Assembly: GCA_001051155.2 (NCBI GenBank)
Contig: JYIP02000004.1
Span: 3,094,383-3,158,382, forward strand
Direction: 5' to 3'
DNA length: 64,000 nucleotides
DNA from: Chrysoporthe austroafricana
Taxonomy: Eukaryota > Ascomycota > Sordariomycetes > Diaporthales > Cryphonectriaceae
Shown here: positions 36,541-48,834 of the stretch, in pieces
Layout: each line of letters starts with the position of its first letter
Position numbering within the stretch: the first letter of the stretch is position 1
Notes under the pieces: generated by a model
The model's input: only the letters and a program-made list of their open reading frames with translations
Databases searched by the model: none
What the model was told of the DNA's origin: nothing
Made by a program: the position numbers and the translations under genes

Positions 36541-37976
36541 TTAGAAACTGCCGCCGCGCTTCAGGTGCTGCGACCGCCTGCGGGCCTCCATGTCGTCGTC
36601 GAAGGCGCTGTCCCCCCCGTCGCTCGTCGTCGGGCTGTGCCGGATCTTGCCCTCGTCGTACTCGCCGCGCTCGGTGGAGACGAGGACCTTGCCGTCGGCG
36701 CTGCGCGCGGACATGGCGTCGGACTCGGCGCGAGCGTTGTTGATCATCGTGGGCAGCTGCCTGCGGCGCGCGTTGATGAACCAGTTCGAGATTTGGTCTG
36801 GAGGGGGGAGGGTCAGCTGGCTGCTACTGCCTGCGCCGTGGCGCGGGGGGAAAAGATAGTGCTCACTCATCTGGAGGCCGGTCTGCCGCATCAACTCCTG
36901 CTTCTCGTCCTCGGTGGGATAGGGGTGGTGGAGATGAGCCACAAACCACGCCCTCAGCTTGTCCGTGGTCTCCTTGGGCAGGTTGCCCCTGCGCTTCCGC
37001 TGCTTGTTGTCCCCGCCCATATCCCCGAAGCGCACGTAGTCTCCATAAGGCGGTCCGTAAACCCCAGCCGAGAAGGGGGTCCGGTCGAGAGCGTGGATGG
37101 CGCCCATGGAGAGCGACTGCATCCTCGACGGGTGGTGGTAGCCATAGCCGTACGCTGGGGCAGGTCGGTACGACGCAGAGTCGTATCGCGGATCGGCATG
37201 GTGCACATAGAGCGGCCGGGACGCCTCCTGCTGAAGGTAGTCGTCGCCGGAGTGGCCCCGCATGCGCGGCATGGGGGCGTGCCCGCGCTCCAGGGCCGCG
37301 GGAGGCGGGAAGCTGGAGAGGGCCGGGCGGACGTCGGGGCGCTCCGCCGGCTCCATCGCGACAGGTGACCGGATCGCCGGCAGACCTCCCGGCGGGAGGT
37401 GGGGGCTCGCCCTTGAGGCTGGTCCCCAGTGCTCCGGGGCTGCTCTTGGTGCGTAGGCTGGCGAGGCCGGTCGAGGCATAGACATCTCGGCATGCCTGGG
37501 CGGGCTGTTGTAGAGCCTCGGCACGCGGCTCTGACGCTCCTCCCTCTCCTCGTCGACCGACAGACGCCTCCGCTTGTTCGAATTTGGCGAGTGTACATAC
37601 TCTGGGGTGACCAGGCCAGGTCCGCTATTTGATGGTGAGGTTGCAGAAACAGGAGTCCGCGCTACCCCGTCCTGGGGGGCGATACGCAGTTGCAGTTCAG
37701 GGATGGCCTTTCTCGAAGCGTCAGTCGCATAGTTCTACACGTGAGATGCATCGAACAATGAGTTACCTGTCGGATAGAGGGGAGGGCAACCCGGTCAGCA
37801 TCGGACCTTGACCTCGACGAGGAGTAGTCTGCTGTCCTCGGCTCGTCCCAGTAGTGCTGGCGGAAGGGGGCATGGGGGGTTGGTGTGGCCATGGCGATCA
37901 TCGACATCTTCGGTTCCTGTTCAGGGCGGCTGTGATAGAAGTCTTTGCGCGCAGTCCGACGGGGACTATCTTCCAT
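36541..37976 (-). CDS. TALE-class homeodomain transcription factor
   Basis: Exons 37976-37767, 37707-36867 and 36797-36541 give 435 residues. Junctions: LPSIRQ|AIPELQLRIAP, and GLQM|NQISNWFINARRR through a split Asn. The homeodomain (about residues 307-366) reads RKRRGNLPKETTDKLRAWF, then AHLHHPYPTEDEKQELMRQT and ISNWFINARRR. The three-residue loop extension (HHPYPTEDEK) and NWFINARRR with Asn359 intact define the TALE/KN class. The N-terminal ~300 residues are Pro/Tyr/His-rich and disordered, with a basic SNKRRRLS patch. The tail is Ser/Asp-rich with EARRRSQHLKRGG. Fungal members regulate development and differentiation; the exact orthologue (Pah/Hbx type) is not assigned. The start at 37976 is the first in-frame ATG; ATG 37907 (MSMIAMATP) is the alternative. 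It stands alone in a gene-poor tract. Confidence 0.88.
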
Positions 37977-38428
37977 AACCCGCCAAGACGCCTTCTCGAA
38001 CTGAACAACCCGCTGCGGCTAGATTCCCACTCCGGCCTGTCAGCTAGGTCTCGGAAAATCCCATGGCAGTTGGACAAAGGGGGTCTCTCTACCAGCGCGT
38101 CCCGGCAGCGTCGAGCGGTTGAGGATGTCTTACCTGGAAACAATTCCCAGTCTGGACGAGTTCGAGCCAACCTGCGTTGGATGGTTACGGTGCTGGGCTC
38201 CAGGCTCTGATCGAAGGTAGAGCGCGAGGCTGTGACGGGCCCGGCGACGAAGAGACGAGGCTCTTGATATCCTCTGCTACGCGGGGTGGCGTTCTGTAGG
38301 AGCCGACGGGCAGGACACAGTGAGACTGGGAGGGTGGTAATCAGAAGGAATGGGGCGGCAGGAAGATTAAAATCCTTTTTGTAGAACACCAGGAGCAGTA
38401 GCGTCGAAGAAGGTTGACGGGAGGAGGG

Positions 38429-38543
38429 TGGTGTTGGTAGCGGTGGTGGCGGTGGTGGCAGTAGTAGTAGTAGTAATAGTAATAGTGGTAGTAGCGGCAG
38501 TAGTGAGTAGTTGTAGTAAGTAGCAGTAGTAGTAGTAGTAAGA
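38429..38543. repeat. Imperfect GGT/TAG trinucleotide tract upstream of homeobox gene
   Basis: Interrupted GGTGGT and then TAG/GTA triplets for about 115 bp, some 450-570 bp upstream of the homeobox start codon; on the minus strand it reads as a CTA/CCA pyrimidine-rich tract in the promoter or 5' UTR. Confidence 0.85.
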
Positions 38544-39234
38544 GTTGGTGGTCGTGGGCGCGCCGGTGTAGCGGATGAACGCACGGAGGGCTGTGCCAAA
38601 ACCGGTAACAGCTGGGAGAGTTCTCGGGACGTGGACTGATCAAACCAAATCTTCAGCGGGCAGAGATGGGATGGGCCACACAGGTGAAACTGACAGGTGC
38701 CTAGCTCGCGGTCACTACCATACCACCACGAGGCCCATGCTTCCGGGAAGAGAGGAGGACGACGATGAGGAGGAGGGACAGGAGGAGGGGAGAGGCTAGA
38801 CAGCAGCCGGCGGAGGGACGCTTTTCAGAAAGGGAGGCGTCAAAATGGTTTTATGTATGATCCTGGGCGCTCTGGCGGAAGAGAGGCCGGGCTGGGGCAG
38901 AGATGCTCTTCGACGGGAGGGGACTAAGCCTGAAGAGGACCCGACATGCGAGACATGGGTGATTGTGGATGACAACAGCGCCATACCCACCGTCCGGACG
39001 ATCAGAGGGGAGCAGAGTGAGAGAGACCTGGTACCATCCGTAGTGAGTAGTGACTCCGTACACGGTACCCACTGCACACCCACGGTACCCATAGCGAATC
39101 CCCATCCGGTACCGTATGTCATGACGGTGGGTGCTGTGACGACGACGGGGCCCTCGGCGGGACCCCAGGTGGAGGAGGGACAAGGACGCACCATGGCAGC
39201 GAGGCCTAGTGCCACTACCCGGTTTCCGTGCGTC

Positions 39235-39292
39235 CAGGAGCAGGAGCAGGAGGAGGAGGAGCAGCGAGCAGCAAGCAGCAGCAGCAGCAGGA
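39235..39292. repeat. CAGGAG / CAGCAG purine-rich repeat
   Basis: Alternating CAGGAG, GAG and CAG units, imperfect, in non-coding DNA. Confidence 0.8.
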
Positions 39293-39488
39293 GGGCGAGG
39301 CCTGGGCGGCCTTGGGGGGGGGAGCTCCAGTCTGGCGCAGCGCAGCGACAGGGAGGAGGACGAAGACACGGTTGACGACAAGGGGCACCTTGGGACAGGG
39401 CCAGGACCCGCTGGAAATAATGGATGGCGTCTGCTGCTGCATGCTGGGGTGGGTGCTGCAAGGCTCGTGGTGGGACCGGGATGTCAGC

Positions 39489-39562
39489 CCCCATGTCCCA
39501 TGCCCATGCCCATACCCCATGTCCCATGCCCATGCCCATACCCCATGTCCCATGCCCATACC

Positions 39563-39606
<44 letters not shown>

Positions 39607-39633
39607 CCCCCTGCCCCATGTCCATGTCCATGT
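39489..39633. repeat. CCCATG hexamer minisatellite
   Basis: About 145 bp built from CCCATG and the variants CCCATA and CCCCATGT. The left half has a higher-order ~24-27 bp unit repeated about three times; the centre is nearly pure CCCATG. It opens Cys-Pro/Met-Gly frames in several registers on both strands, which I treat as artefacts. Confidence 0.92.
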
Positions 39634-39870
39634 CGTTACCACTACATAGCACATACTACCCAGAGGAGTACGTACTCACATGCTGGGCGGTGCCGTACTA
39701 CTGCAGGTATGGTGCCGCTGCTCTGTATTGCGGGTTCTGGGTCCTGGATAATGGGTCCCGGGCCCAGGGGGTTGCTGACAAAAAAAACCACAACTGTCGT
39801 GCCCTCAGGCCCGGCAGGGCGGACAGGAGATCCAACCTGCAGGGCGTGCCATCGCAGGGCCGCCGTCCTC

Positions 39871-39895
39871 GAGGCAGGGCAGGGCAGGGCAGGGC
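39871..39895. repeat. GGCAG pentamer repeat
   Basis: Five tandem GGCAG units in non-coding sequence. Confidence 0.85.
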
Positions 39896-42800
39896 ATGAC
39901 ACGGCAGGCAGAGAGAGGGGCGAGGAGGAGGCTCGCCGGCCAGGCGCGCCAGAAGCAACTCCAGGAGGCAGGCACGGGCGCGGGCACGGGCACATGCGAA
40001 CCACGACATGCACGTTCTCGGCACGGCATGGCATGCAGCTCTCCCCATCCAGCTCACTGGAGAAGGGCCGAGGTGTGGGAGGAAGCAGAGACGAGGCCGT
40101 GCGTGGGGCAGCCCGCCGTCTGGGCCATGACAAGCAGACAGCAGGCGGCACCACCAGACATGTCACCGGATACGCTGCCTGCCAGTCGTTGCTTGCTGCC
40201 GTCGAGCGAGCCTAGCCTAGGGACGGACTCGGAGTGCTTAGTATCTCGTGCTAAGGGGTGTGGGTACGCACTACTGGGTTGTAGTAGCGCTGCAACCGAT
40301 TCATGACCTGACTGACTTTTGGAAGAGTCGACACGGCAGGCATCGGCAGGAGAGGCAACGAGAAAAAAAGAAGAGGAGGAGAGAGAAGAGGACGAGGGGG
40401 AGGGAGAGAAAGGGGGGGATAAACACTCGCGCGGATGCCGGCCAGCGTACGGATGATCCTATTTTGATCTCGAAGGGGTTGCTCGTCTACGTCCGTCCCA
40501 AGGTACGGGAACAACCCCCCCCCCCACCACCACCACCCCGAGAAAAAAAAAACCTTGGGAGGCGATATCTAAGTTGCTTACCTAAGCCTTCCTCTCTCCT
40601 CTCTCCGCCCCCCCACCCCTTTACATACACGGTACGCCGTGGCACGGTATCTACTATGTAGGTACCTACCTGCCGTAGACGTCGAGGTATCGAGGTACTG
40701 TGGCATCGACGTGTCGCCACGTAATGTTCTGCAGCTCTTCTCAACCTCGACCAGGACCAGCGCTCCCTCGACAGCGTTCCATCAGGACGTGCAGCCCGTA
40801 TTCGCCTATGAACTCTCGCCGCTGCCGGCTGCGTCGCTCCGCCGCCCTGGGGCGCGTCAGCTCCAGTCGGGATACAGCCTGCGTGGCCCTTCTGTCACCT
40901 GCCAGGCAGCCCATCCATGCGGCTGTCGAGGCCCTTAGCGCCCACGCCGTCCGTGGACGGTGTCTCTCAACAGCCGTGGCAGCTACGGGAGCAGCTGGCG
41001 TGGAGGGACGTGGAGCGACGTGGAGGGCACTCTACCCGTCATGAGACCCTCGAGAACCCCGAATGTTTTCGGTCGCATGGGCCGCACCCGCTTCCGAGCC
41101 GGCATTAGGTGACTTAGACGAAGTGGTACCGACACGCTGGGACCTGCCCGCTGCGGCGTCTGTGCTATTCCAAATGTTTCTACCTAGTGCCAACGCCGGG
41201 AGGGCCTCTAGAGACAGGTCGCCGCCATGCTACGCAGCAGCGCGACATAGTAAGCAGTAGGGCTCGACAGGCCCGCTGCTGACCCGCTACGACAGAAGCG
41301 AGCCTCTATGATCGCCTTGGCAAGGGGCCCGGCCTCCGCCTTAGTCCCTGGGCAGCGCAGCGGCTGAGCTACAACCTCATCACCAGCCCGTGCGCTCAGG
41401 ATGCTATCGGCTGCTTCTATAGGCCGTCCGCGGTCGAACGATCCCTCACAGGCCCCCCACGGCGTCTCGATCGGTGCAGTCAACGGCACTGAAACTACGC
41501 CTTCGGCAGAGGACAGGCTCTCGCCAGGCCGCCATCACCAGGGGGCCATCGCAAGCCTGAACTCTGACGCTTCATCCCGTCCCGTCCCAGAAACTCATAC
41601 GCGCCACCAGAGAACGAGCCCGGCCCGGTCGGCCTCTGCACGCTGCCGAGAAGAGTGACCTGATGCTCCCCGGGCTTCCGGAGCATGCGTTCTGCTTCGT
41701 TTCGTTTCCTTGCGTCTACCGTCTCATCGCGCAGCCAATCGCTCTGCGACTTATCAGACATCGGACCAAGCTACGGGAAACTTGGGAAGAACGCAAGAGG
41801 CACGACCTGCGAACCTCATAGGTGTCCGCCGCGGCTGGACTCCAGATGACACTCAAACGCCAGACTCATCTTGTCTTCAGTCCCTGCAGAACCAGAGTTT
41901 CAGTTGTTGACGTCTGTCGCCGGTGGCAGCCGCCACCGGTGTCATTGCCAAGCTTGTCTTCGGTTATCCTACAGCGCCGCCGCCGGCTCGCAATCTAATC
42001 ATGCGCACAGCCATGCAGAAGTCACGGATCTTGCCACGGTGCTAATTTGTTTAAACAGCTGGTCTGTGGGAGAGAAGTCGGTCAGCCTTCGAGCCGTCAC
42101 AGCCGGTGTGGTCGCTGCGCTGAGGCCACCCGACAAGCTCTGGCTGCCGTTCAACTCCGGGGCTAAGGCACCTGAGCCGCCACTGGCGCTTGAGCGTCAG
42201 GCGGCGGGCCAGGCCTCTCGGTGTCTGAACAGGACGACGGCCGACGTGTCCAAGGCAGACTTGCGTCGAGCATCCAGAACTTGGCGTGACCGTGTGAAAC
42301 AATTGACCGAAAGCACGCACAGCCACCCTCGGAAGGCGACGGGTCTGCGGCAATGTGATAATGTCTGCGACCTTAGAACTATAGCTGGACGAGGCAGGGA
42401 TACCGCCCGCCACGGGGCGCGAGCCCTAAACGCAGCCCTGCTCGGGACGGGGAGAGGACCGATCCGTGCTCAAAGGGTTTTGCGAATGACAAGACCTGGA
42501 TGATGAGTTGAGCGGTCTTCGGTGCAGGGCGCGTTGGGATGGAAGTCAGCAGCAGTGAGGCTGCTGCGCTTGTGCCACCGGGGCGCAACCAACACACCAC
42601 ACCACTCGACTTGGTACCGCAGCCCTGGAAGCACTCTTGGCAAACTCGACCTGTCAACTTGCTCCAGGCATGGGGGCCCCGCAGATGCGATTGGTCGATC
42701 CTGCAGATCTGCCGGGAGCATCGATTTGCGGCGATCTGGCATGACGGGGTTAGGTTGGGCTGTCAGTCGCAAGCGCTGGCTTGCGATTGGGCACCCCTGG

Positions 42801-45800
42801 ACCCGCATGCACTGTCATCCGGTTTCTGACCACGGCGCTGGGGCGGTGGAAATGGGGGGCCCTGAGGGCCTAGCCGATGAAGATCCGTTTCCGAAGCCTC
42901 CTGTCACCGTGCGGGCTTGACAAGTCGATGGGCCGGGTTCAACCCAGCAGCGAGACATTACAATCTCTCCTGACGGTTTCGCCCCATCCTACCGAAAACA
43001 AAGAACCAACCCATGCAGCGATGTCAAGGACGAACCGGTGCGTCTTGGGCAGCCAGCCCCGAGAGTGAGATCGAAACCTCTGTCGGGCCTACCATGGGTC
43101 TGCGTCACAAAAAAAGCCAAAAGCCTGGTGGGATCAGCCTCAAGTTCACACCCATAGCGCACGTCAAGCTGCTGATCATGAGCCCGTACCACGGTAGCAG
43201 GAGCGAGTTCCGGAACTTATTCCCCAGCCTGCTAGCGTCGACGATCCACAATGTCGCAGAGGACCACGGTCACCCCCACATGCCACCACTCCGGAGTGTG
43301 ATAGCTAATATGGGCTTGGGAGACCACCGGTGCGAGTAAAAAGCACGGACATGCCATCGGTTTCTGAGTAAGCATACGTTGCACCACTGTCATACTTCGT
43401 CCCAATTCCCGCGCCGCGCCTTCGCATTCAAGCTTCTGCCGCCAGACAGCACAGCTTGATTGGCAGAAATGACTCAAACCTGCTACCATGGTAGCGTCGG
43501 AATCTTTCTTCACACTTGGTGGCAGATGCTACAGTACTGCAGTACACTTCGAGGGCGTCACGCCGGGCAGCTACTGCCCTAAGCGATGTCCGCGGGCATT
43601 GCGTATTGCCACGATGCAATAGGACATCGGGGCACTTATAATACGCGGCTGGGCACAACATGATTGGGCCTATATACCCATGCCCGCCTCGCTTAGGCGT
43701 CGAGTTGCAAGGCTGTCTCGTGGCCTTCCCAATCCCATTTGATGGTCCACCTCCTCAACAGGGCGGATGGGACCATTGCTTAATCAGGTCTCGGGGATTT
43801 CTCACCACCGGTGGCCCTATCGCCCTGAATCGAAACACTTCCGATCCTCAGAATTATCCCATCTCCACCTGTTGGATAATTCACTTTTCTCACAGATACT
43901 GGATACGGCGGCATCTCCTTGGCTCTCACCGTGACCCCAACTCGTTCTCGCTACTCCAACGCGTTTATGGTTAAGACCGCCACCATGCAGCTAGGATGTC
44001 TCGAACCAGACCATCACACCTCGCCCGCAGCCCTTACAAGGGAACCTCTGCAGAAGCAATTCACGTACGGCACGTGTTGAGCAGTTTGCTGCCGTTCGCA
44101 TGCAGTTCTACCCGAGTTCAAGGTGCATGTCGGGGAAATGACCCAAGCTAAAGTCTTATGCGGAGTATCTTGCATGGTGTCAATCTCGACAGCACTTTAC
44201 CCTGATTTTGGGTCACTTTGGTGCGATGGATCGGACGAGCTCTGATCTGGCATGCAGACGACACACCTTGTTCACACCCTGCCGGGAACAGCAAGGTCGC
44301 ATACAAGCTGGAACGGTGCAGGGCTATCCGCTGAGCTTCACTCCTTAGTATACGAACACGAATAAGTATGCGCGGAATGCTCCGTAATGGATGACATACT
44401 CAGTACTCCGCACACCGTTCCCGGACAGCGCTGCGTGCTACAAGGCCCAAGACAACGACGTGCAGCGCTCAAGCTCTCTACCGATTTTCCAGGCACTCAC
44501 GGACCACTATCCCACTTAGTCGATGTTCTCCGTGCGACACGGGAGTCCAGTCTGGCGCTTCGCCTCTTCAGAAGCAACGCAGTCGAACGTCCACGTCTTC
44601 GACTTGCGACTGCTAGGCTCCTTTGCCCCGACCGGTGAGACCGTGACCGCTTCCAGCATCGCTGATGAACCTATCATCAGAAGTGCGGCAGCTCACTCTT
44701 GTCCCAAATCGGACGCCTCGCAGGTTGACGGCACCGGGAATCAGGGTGCAGGGGTCGACGAAACAAGGTTTCCAGCGGCGCTCTGCCTTGCTGACTGCAT
44801 TGGTCTGGTGTGCCAATTCCCGATTCCTGATACCTCTCAGTCTGTTGGGGAGAGCGACGGTAGCTAGCACCTTAGGGGATGCTCGGCCCGATCTGAAAGG
44901 CGCTGCACGGAATCTGGCTATTAAGGGCCCAGGCGGCATTACCAGCATCTTCATTCGTCTCTCGGTCTGGCTGCAGCGCTGCGAGCGGACCATCTTGCAG
45001 ATACGTGACATTTTAAGGCCAGGGTTGGGACTGACGTATGCCGCCTCTGTCTTAATTTGGAGAGGGATCCCGAGTTCGACAAGTACTACCGATGGAAATT
45101 GGGGCTGTCAGACCCCTCGAGCTTTCTGCAGGAATGCACCACCGGAGCCATTCGCCTAGCAATACGGCTCCGGTCCTGACGGAGATCGCAAGTCTGGGTC
45201 ATTTCTTCCTCTGCTCTCGCCTGCGGGTGGCCTCTGCCCAGGCGCCTCCAATTGGTTCCTTCGTGATGTCGACCGGCAAGCATACCCGATCCTGATCCCA
45301 AGGACCAGACGCACAGTTACGTCGCACAGTCCCTGACAGCTGGTGCCTGGAGAGGATTCCATCGGTGTGGGCCTTTTTTTGTGTGTTTGCCAGCTATCGA
45401 TCTGACCTCGGGCAGCTCTTGGCCTCACGAGGGTTCTCTTCCACATTCAGGGGCTTGCATATTCGTCAAGGCGTTGAGGCACGCCTATCACCGTAATACC
45501 GTACCGCTGGCCTGCCCTGCACGACTTGTCGGCTCCCGTTAGGTTCCAGCTTCATTTCACAAAATAAATTGCGGCTTGCCGATCTCACATTTAGACCTAG
45601 AGCCCAGAACCGTGCACAAAGCAGGCCCTTGTCAGACCGAGCAGAGCCCAGTCGCTCCCGGAACCCCCACTATGGTCCGGTACGCATCCACTCTCACAGC
45701 ACCGCGTGGGTTTGGGTCGTGGTTTTGGGGCGCGGATCGCATGGTGTACAGGAGAAAGCCTACGACAGGCGGGCTGGCGGCATAGTCTAGTGCTGCGAAT

Positions 45801-48800
45801 GCCAAGGTTGATCGGTGGCTTGGTTCATGACTTTATCTACGTGCGAAGGCCCGCCGTTGAAGGGCATTCGTTCGCGACCTCGACCAGAATTGGCAACACC
45901 GCTGTCGGCCCCAAGCCTCTTTGCCCCCTGTCGACGATGCTCTGCTGCGATTGGCAGACGTGACCTCTGCCTGTGGAGCTGGGTCGTTACCACGCTACTG
46001 GGATCTCCCATGAGTGCCAGGCATGCCAAACCCGACGGCAGCGGCATTTCCCGCGAGATCTTGGTGAAGATCCAGCCCCAGAAACGGTATCCGCGGGCTA
46101 ACCAGGTCGCTATGTGGCTATGTAAGAGCTCTGCACGAGGTCCAGACCACAGGCGCCCTGCCGATTATACCGTTCGCCTGCGCTAACGGAGCACCAACCT
46201 GACGCAATGCTTGGCGACAGAGCCTTGTTCCGTTCCGTTCGCCCCCTCAGTGGCGCCCTACGGATTTGCTGGAGCCCCTCGAGAGCATGGCCTGCCCCTG
46301 GGAGTGGTGATCCAACCATGTACTATGTACGACAAGAAACGGTCAGGTGGGCCCTTAGCAAATCCGCAAACGTTGGGCGGCTGGGCGTCTTGTCATGACT
46401 TTCGCACGGGGGCAGGCAAGCGCTCGGCCGCTGGCCGCGACCAAACATCTCCTGTGTGATATTCCGCATCAGCCAACTGCGAATGGCGCATCGGAAAGGG
46501 CTGATTCGACTGGGCCTGCCTGCCTAGCTTCGCGCCCTGCTGGCATCACGCGACTCGTGGTCCCCACGAGCCCGGACCGTTACCACGCAAGGCCGCAGGT
46601 GTGGAAACACAAGAAGGCCTGCGCCAAGTACGCCTGGATCCGGCTCAGTATGACCTCGCCAATCTCGCAGCGGCTGCCAACATGCAACCGCTGCACAGAG
46701 GTCGGCGAACGACGGCCTGCAGACCCCTTCCCCCCCCCCCGCCTCCGGCTCTGCGTGGTCACCGTGCCTTAGGTCGCCTGCCCGGCCGTAACCCCGGGAC
46801 CGTCCGTGAAGCCAGCAGAGGGTCATTTGACCACGCCGGCAGCACTGTAGGAAGGCTACGTGCATCTCGCTGCGACGATGCGCGGTCGGGGTGACACAAG
46901 GCAACAAGAAGGAAGGAGAAAAAGCAAAAAAAGGCCACCTCTGTCAGGGTCGTACGGAACCCAGAATTTGGTTCTTCCGACTACGACATGTTGGCGCCCG
47001 CCCGGCATCCGTGAATCAAAACGTCAAGTTTCAGTCAGCCCCGGATGATTCATCACCCAAGACAACAATCCCACCGTCGCACTGCCAATGATACCGTGCC
47101 ACCGAGTTGCCAGAACGGTTACTCAAAACATCACCCTAGGGGCGGCTCCGCTGGCAGAGCTTGGCCGCTGAACGAGCCCCGAGGCGCCCTACCTGGTGTG
47201 CGCCGGTGGCTCCAGTGTTCTGGGTACCACGGTACGAGGCCGATACGGCCGGCCTCTTGCTACACGATGGGACCGGTGACCCTATGGCGGATTACAGCTC
47301 ATCATTGCGTCAATGCCGCCGGGGCCTACCAGCCCCTCGGGCCCGTATTTCGTTCCGATGTCTCGGCAAGGCCAATCACGATGGCATCGAAGCAGGCGAT
47401 TCCGGAGCTCTGTCTCACGTTGCGACGGCGCCCCGTCACAGACTTCGTCAGGGGCTGCTTCTCCGCGGCCTATCGACGACCGCCGATGCTGGCGCCCTTC
47501 GCACACCGATCTTCCATACTCCCGTGCTGGCGGGACGGGCTTGGAGGAACAGCTGTCCTGCGGCGCCACATATCAGATTGCCAAGTGGGATCCGGCCGGC
47601 CAGATCGGCACTACAACGGGCCCTGTACTGAGTAGAGCGCCGCCATGCTAAGAGTTGAGGCTGACCACATAAGAGGCGGCCGCAGTCGGCGTCATCTGCA
47701 TCCTTTGTGTAACTTTATGCGTGATGCTCACCCGCCGGACCAGGTCGGACCCAGCGTGCGGGATGGATACCGCCCACAATACGTCTCACCTGGTGCCACT
47801 CCGTCTCCGCCCAGAGGACACGAGCTAAGGGGACCCTCTCATCTCGGATGCGCACGGCCTGTGGGCACGGCCGCGATGGGGCCGGCCCCATCGACCTACT
47901 CACATCCAGGTTCTCGGAACCATTCTCGGCTGTCGTCGACGCGGTGGGCTTTTTTTCGCTCTTGGATCCTAGTGCGCGACGCCGTCGCTGCTACTTTCCG
48001 ACCCAAGGGAGCGAATCGGGACTAGGTTGGCCTCGGGGGACCGTGGAGTCGGGATTTAGACACGGCAGCTGTGGGCACTTGCAACCCCCCAAGGAGGGCC
48101 GGATGCGGATTCATCCGCGGCAGGCCGTGATCGCGCGGCCAGCTCATTTCGTCAGTGCTGGGAGGAGCGGGATCGCGTGAGAGTGAGAGATCCATCCCGG
48201 AACCCCAATTCCGCCTTCTTCTGGTCCTTGGACGGCGGGCGCCACAGGGACCGCTAGAACACGGTCCAGGCGCTTTTCCGTCTCGTGCCCTGTCGGGGGC
48301 GCTTATCACCACAGCGGGCGCCGGCAATCTCGAAAAACTAATAGTCGAGGTCGCACAAGGCGATTAGGTTTTGTTGGGGCCGGGGGGTTGGTTGGTTGGG
48401 TTGGCTGTCACCATGCACTGTACTCACGAGATCGCCGTGAGAATAAGCAACGATGGCAGCGAGCTGCGGCTTACCCGGGCATCGAGCCCTCGAACCTCGG
48501 AGAATGCTGTGCACGCACACACCTGCGAGGGTATGAAGAAGATGATTACGTGTAGCAGACCAACCGGAGAATTTTCTCTTGCGGGGCCCACCTTTTGACA
48601 TCGGCTACACACCTGCATTCCCCATCTGACAGCTCACATCTCCCTGACTGGAATCAGGCGATCACAGATTACCAGCCCAGTGACAGGTTTGACAGCTGTC
48701 CGAAGAGGTGTTAGCGACCTCCATCAGAGGGACCCCGAGCAAAGCCGCAGGGCACCATCGCCGAAGGCCGCTGTCAGGTGCATATGAGGCCCGACGACAA

Positions 48801-48807
48801 TGATGAA

Positions 48808-48834
48808 GACGACGACGACGACGACGACGACGAC
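48808..48834. repeat. (GAC)9 microsatellite
   Basis: Perfect trinucleotide run in the gene-free tract. Confidence 0.88.

Noticed and set aside
36220..37368. 382-codon plus-strand frame opposite the homeobox gene
   Set aside because: It is the antisense shadow of the TALE gene: it overlaps the homeodomain exon, runs through intron positions of that gene and has Arg/Val-rich shadow composition.
39228..40215. Several frames across the CCCATG array encoding Pro-Cys or Met-Gly repeats
   Set aside because: They exist in multiple registers and on both strands because the hexamer lacks stops; no flanking coding signal or splice partners.
42940..42960. GGTTCAACCC as a tRNA T-loop
   Set aside because: Flanking bases do not pair into a T-stem and no anticodon or acceptor stem is seen.
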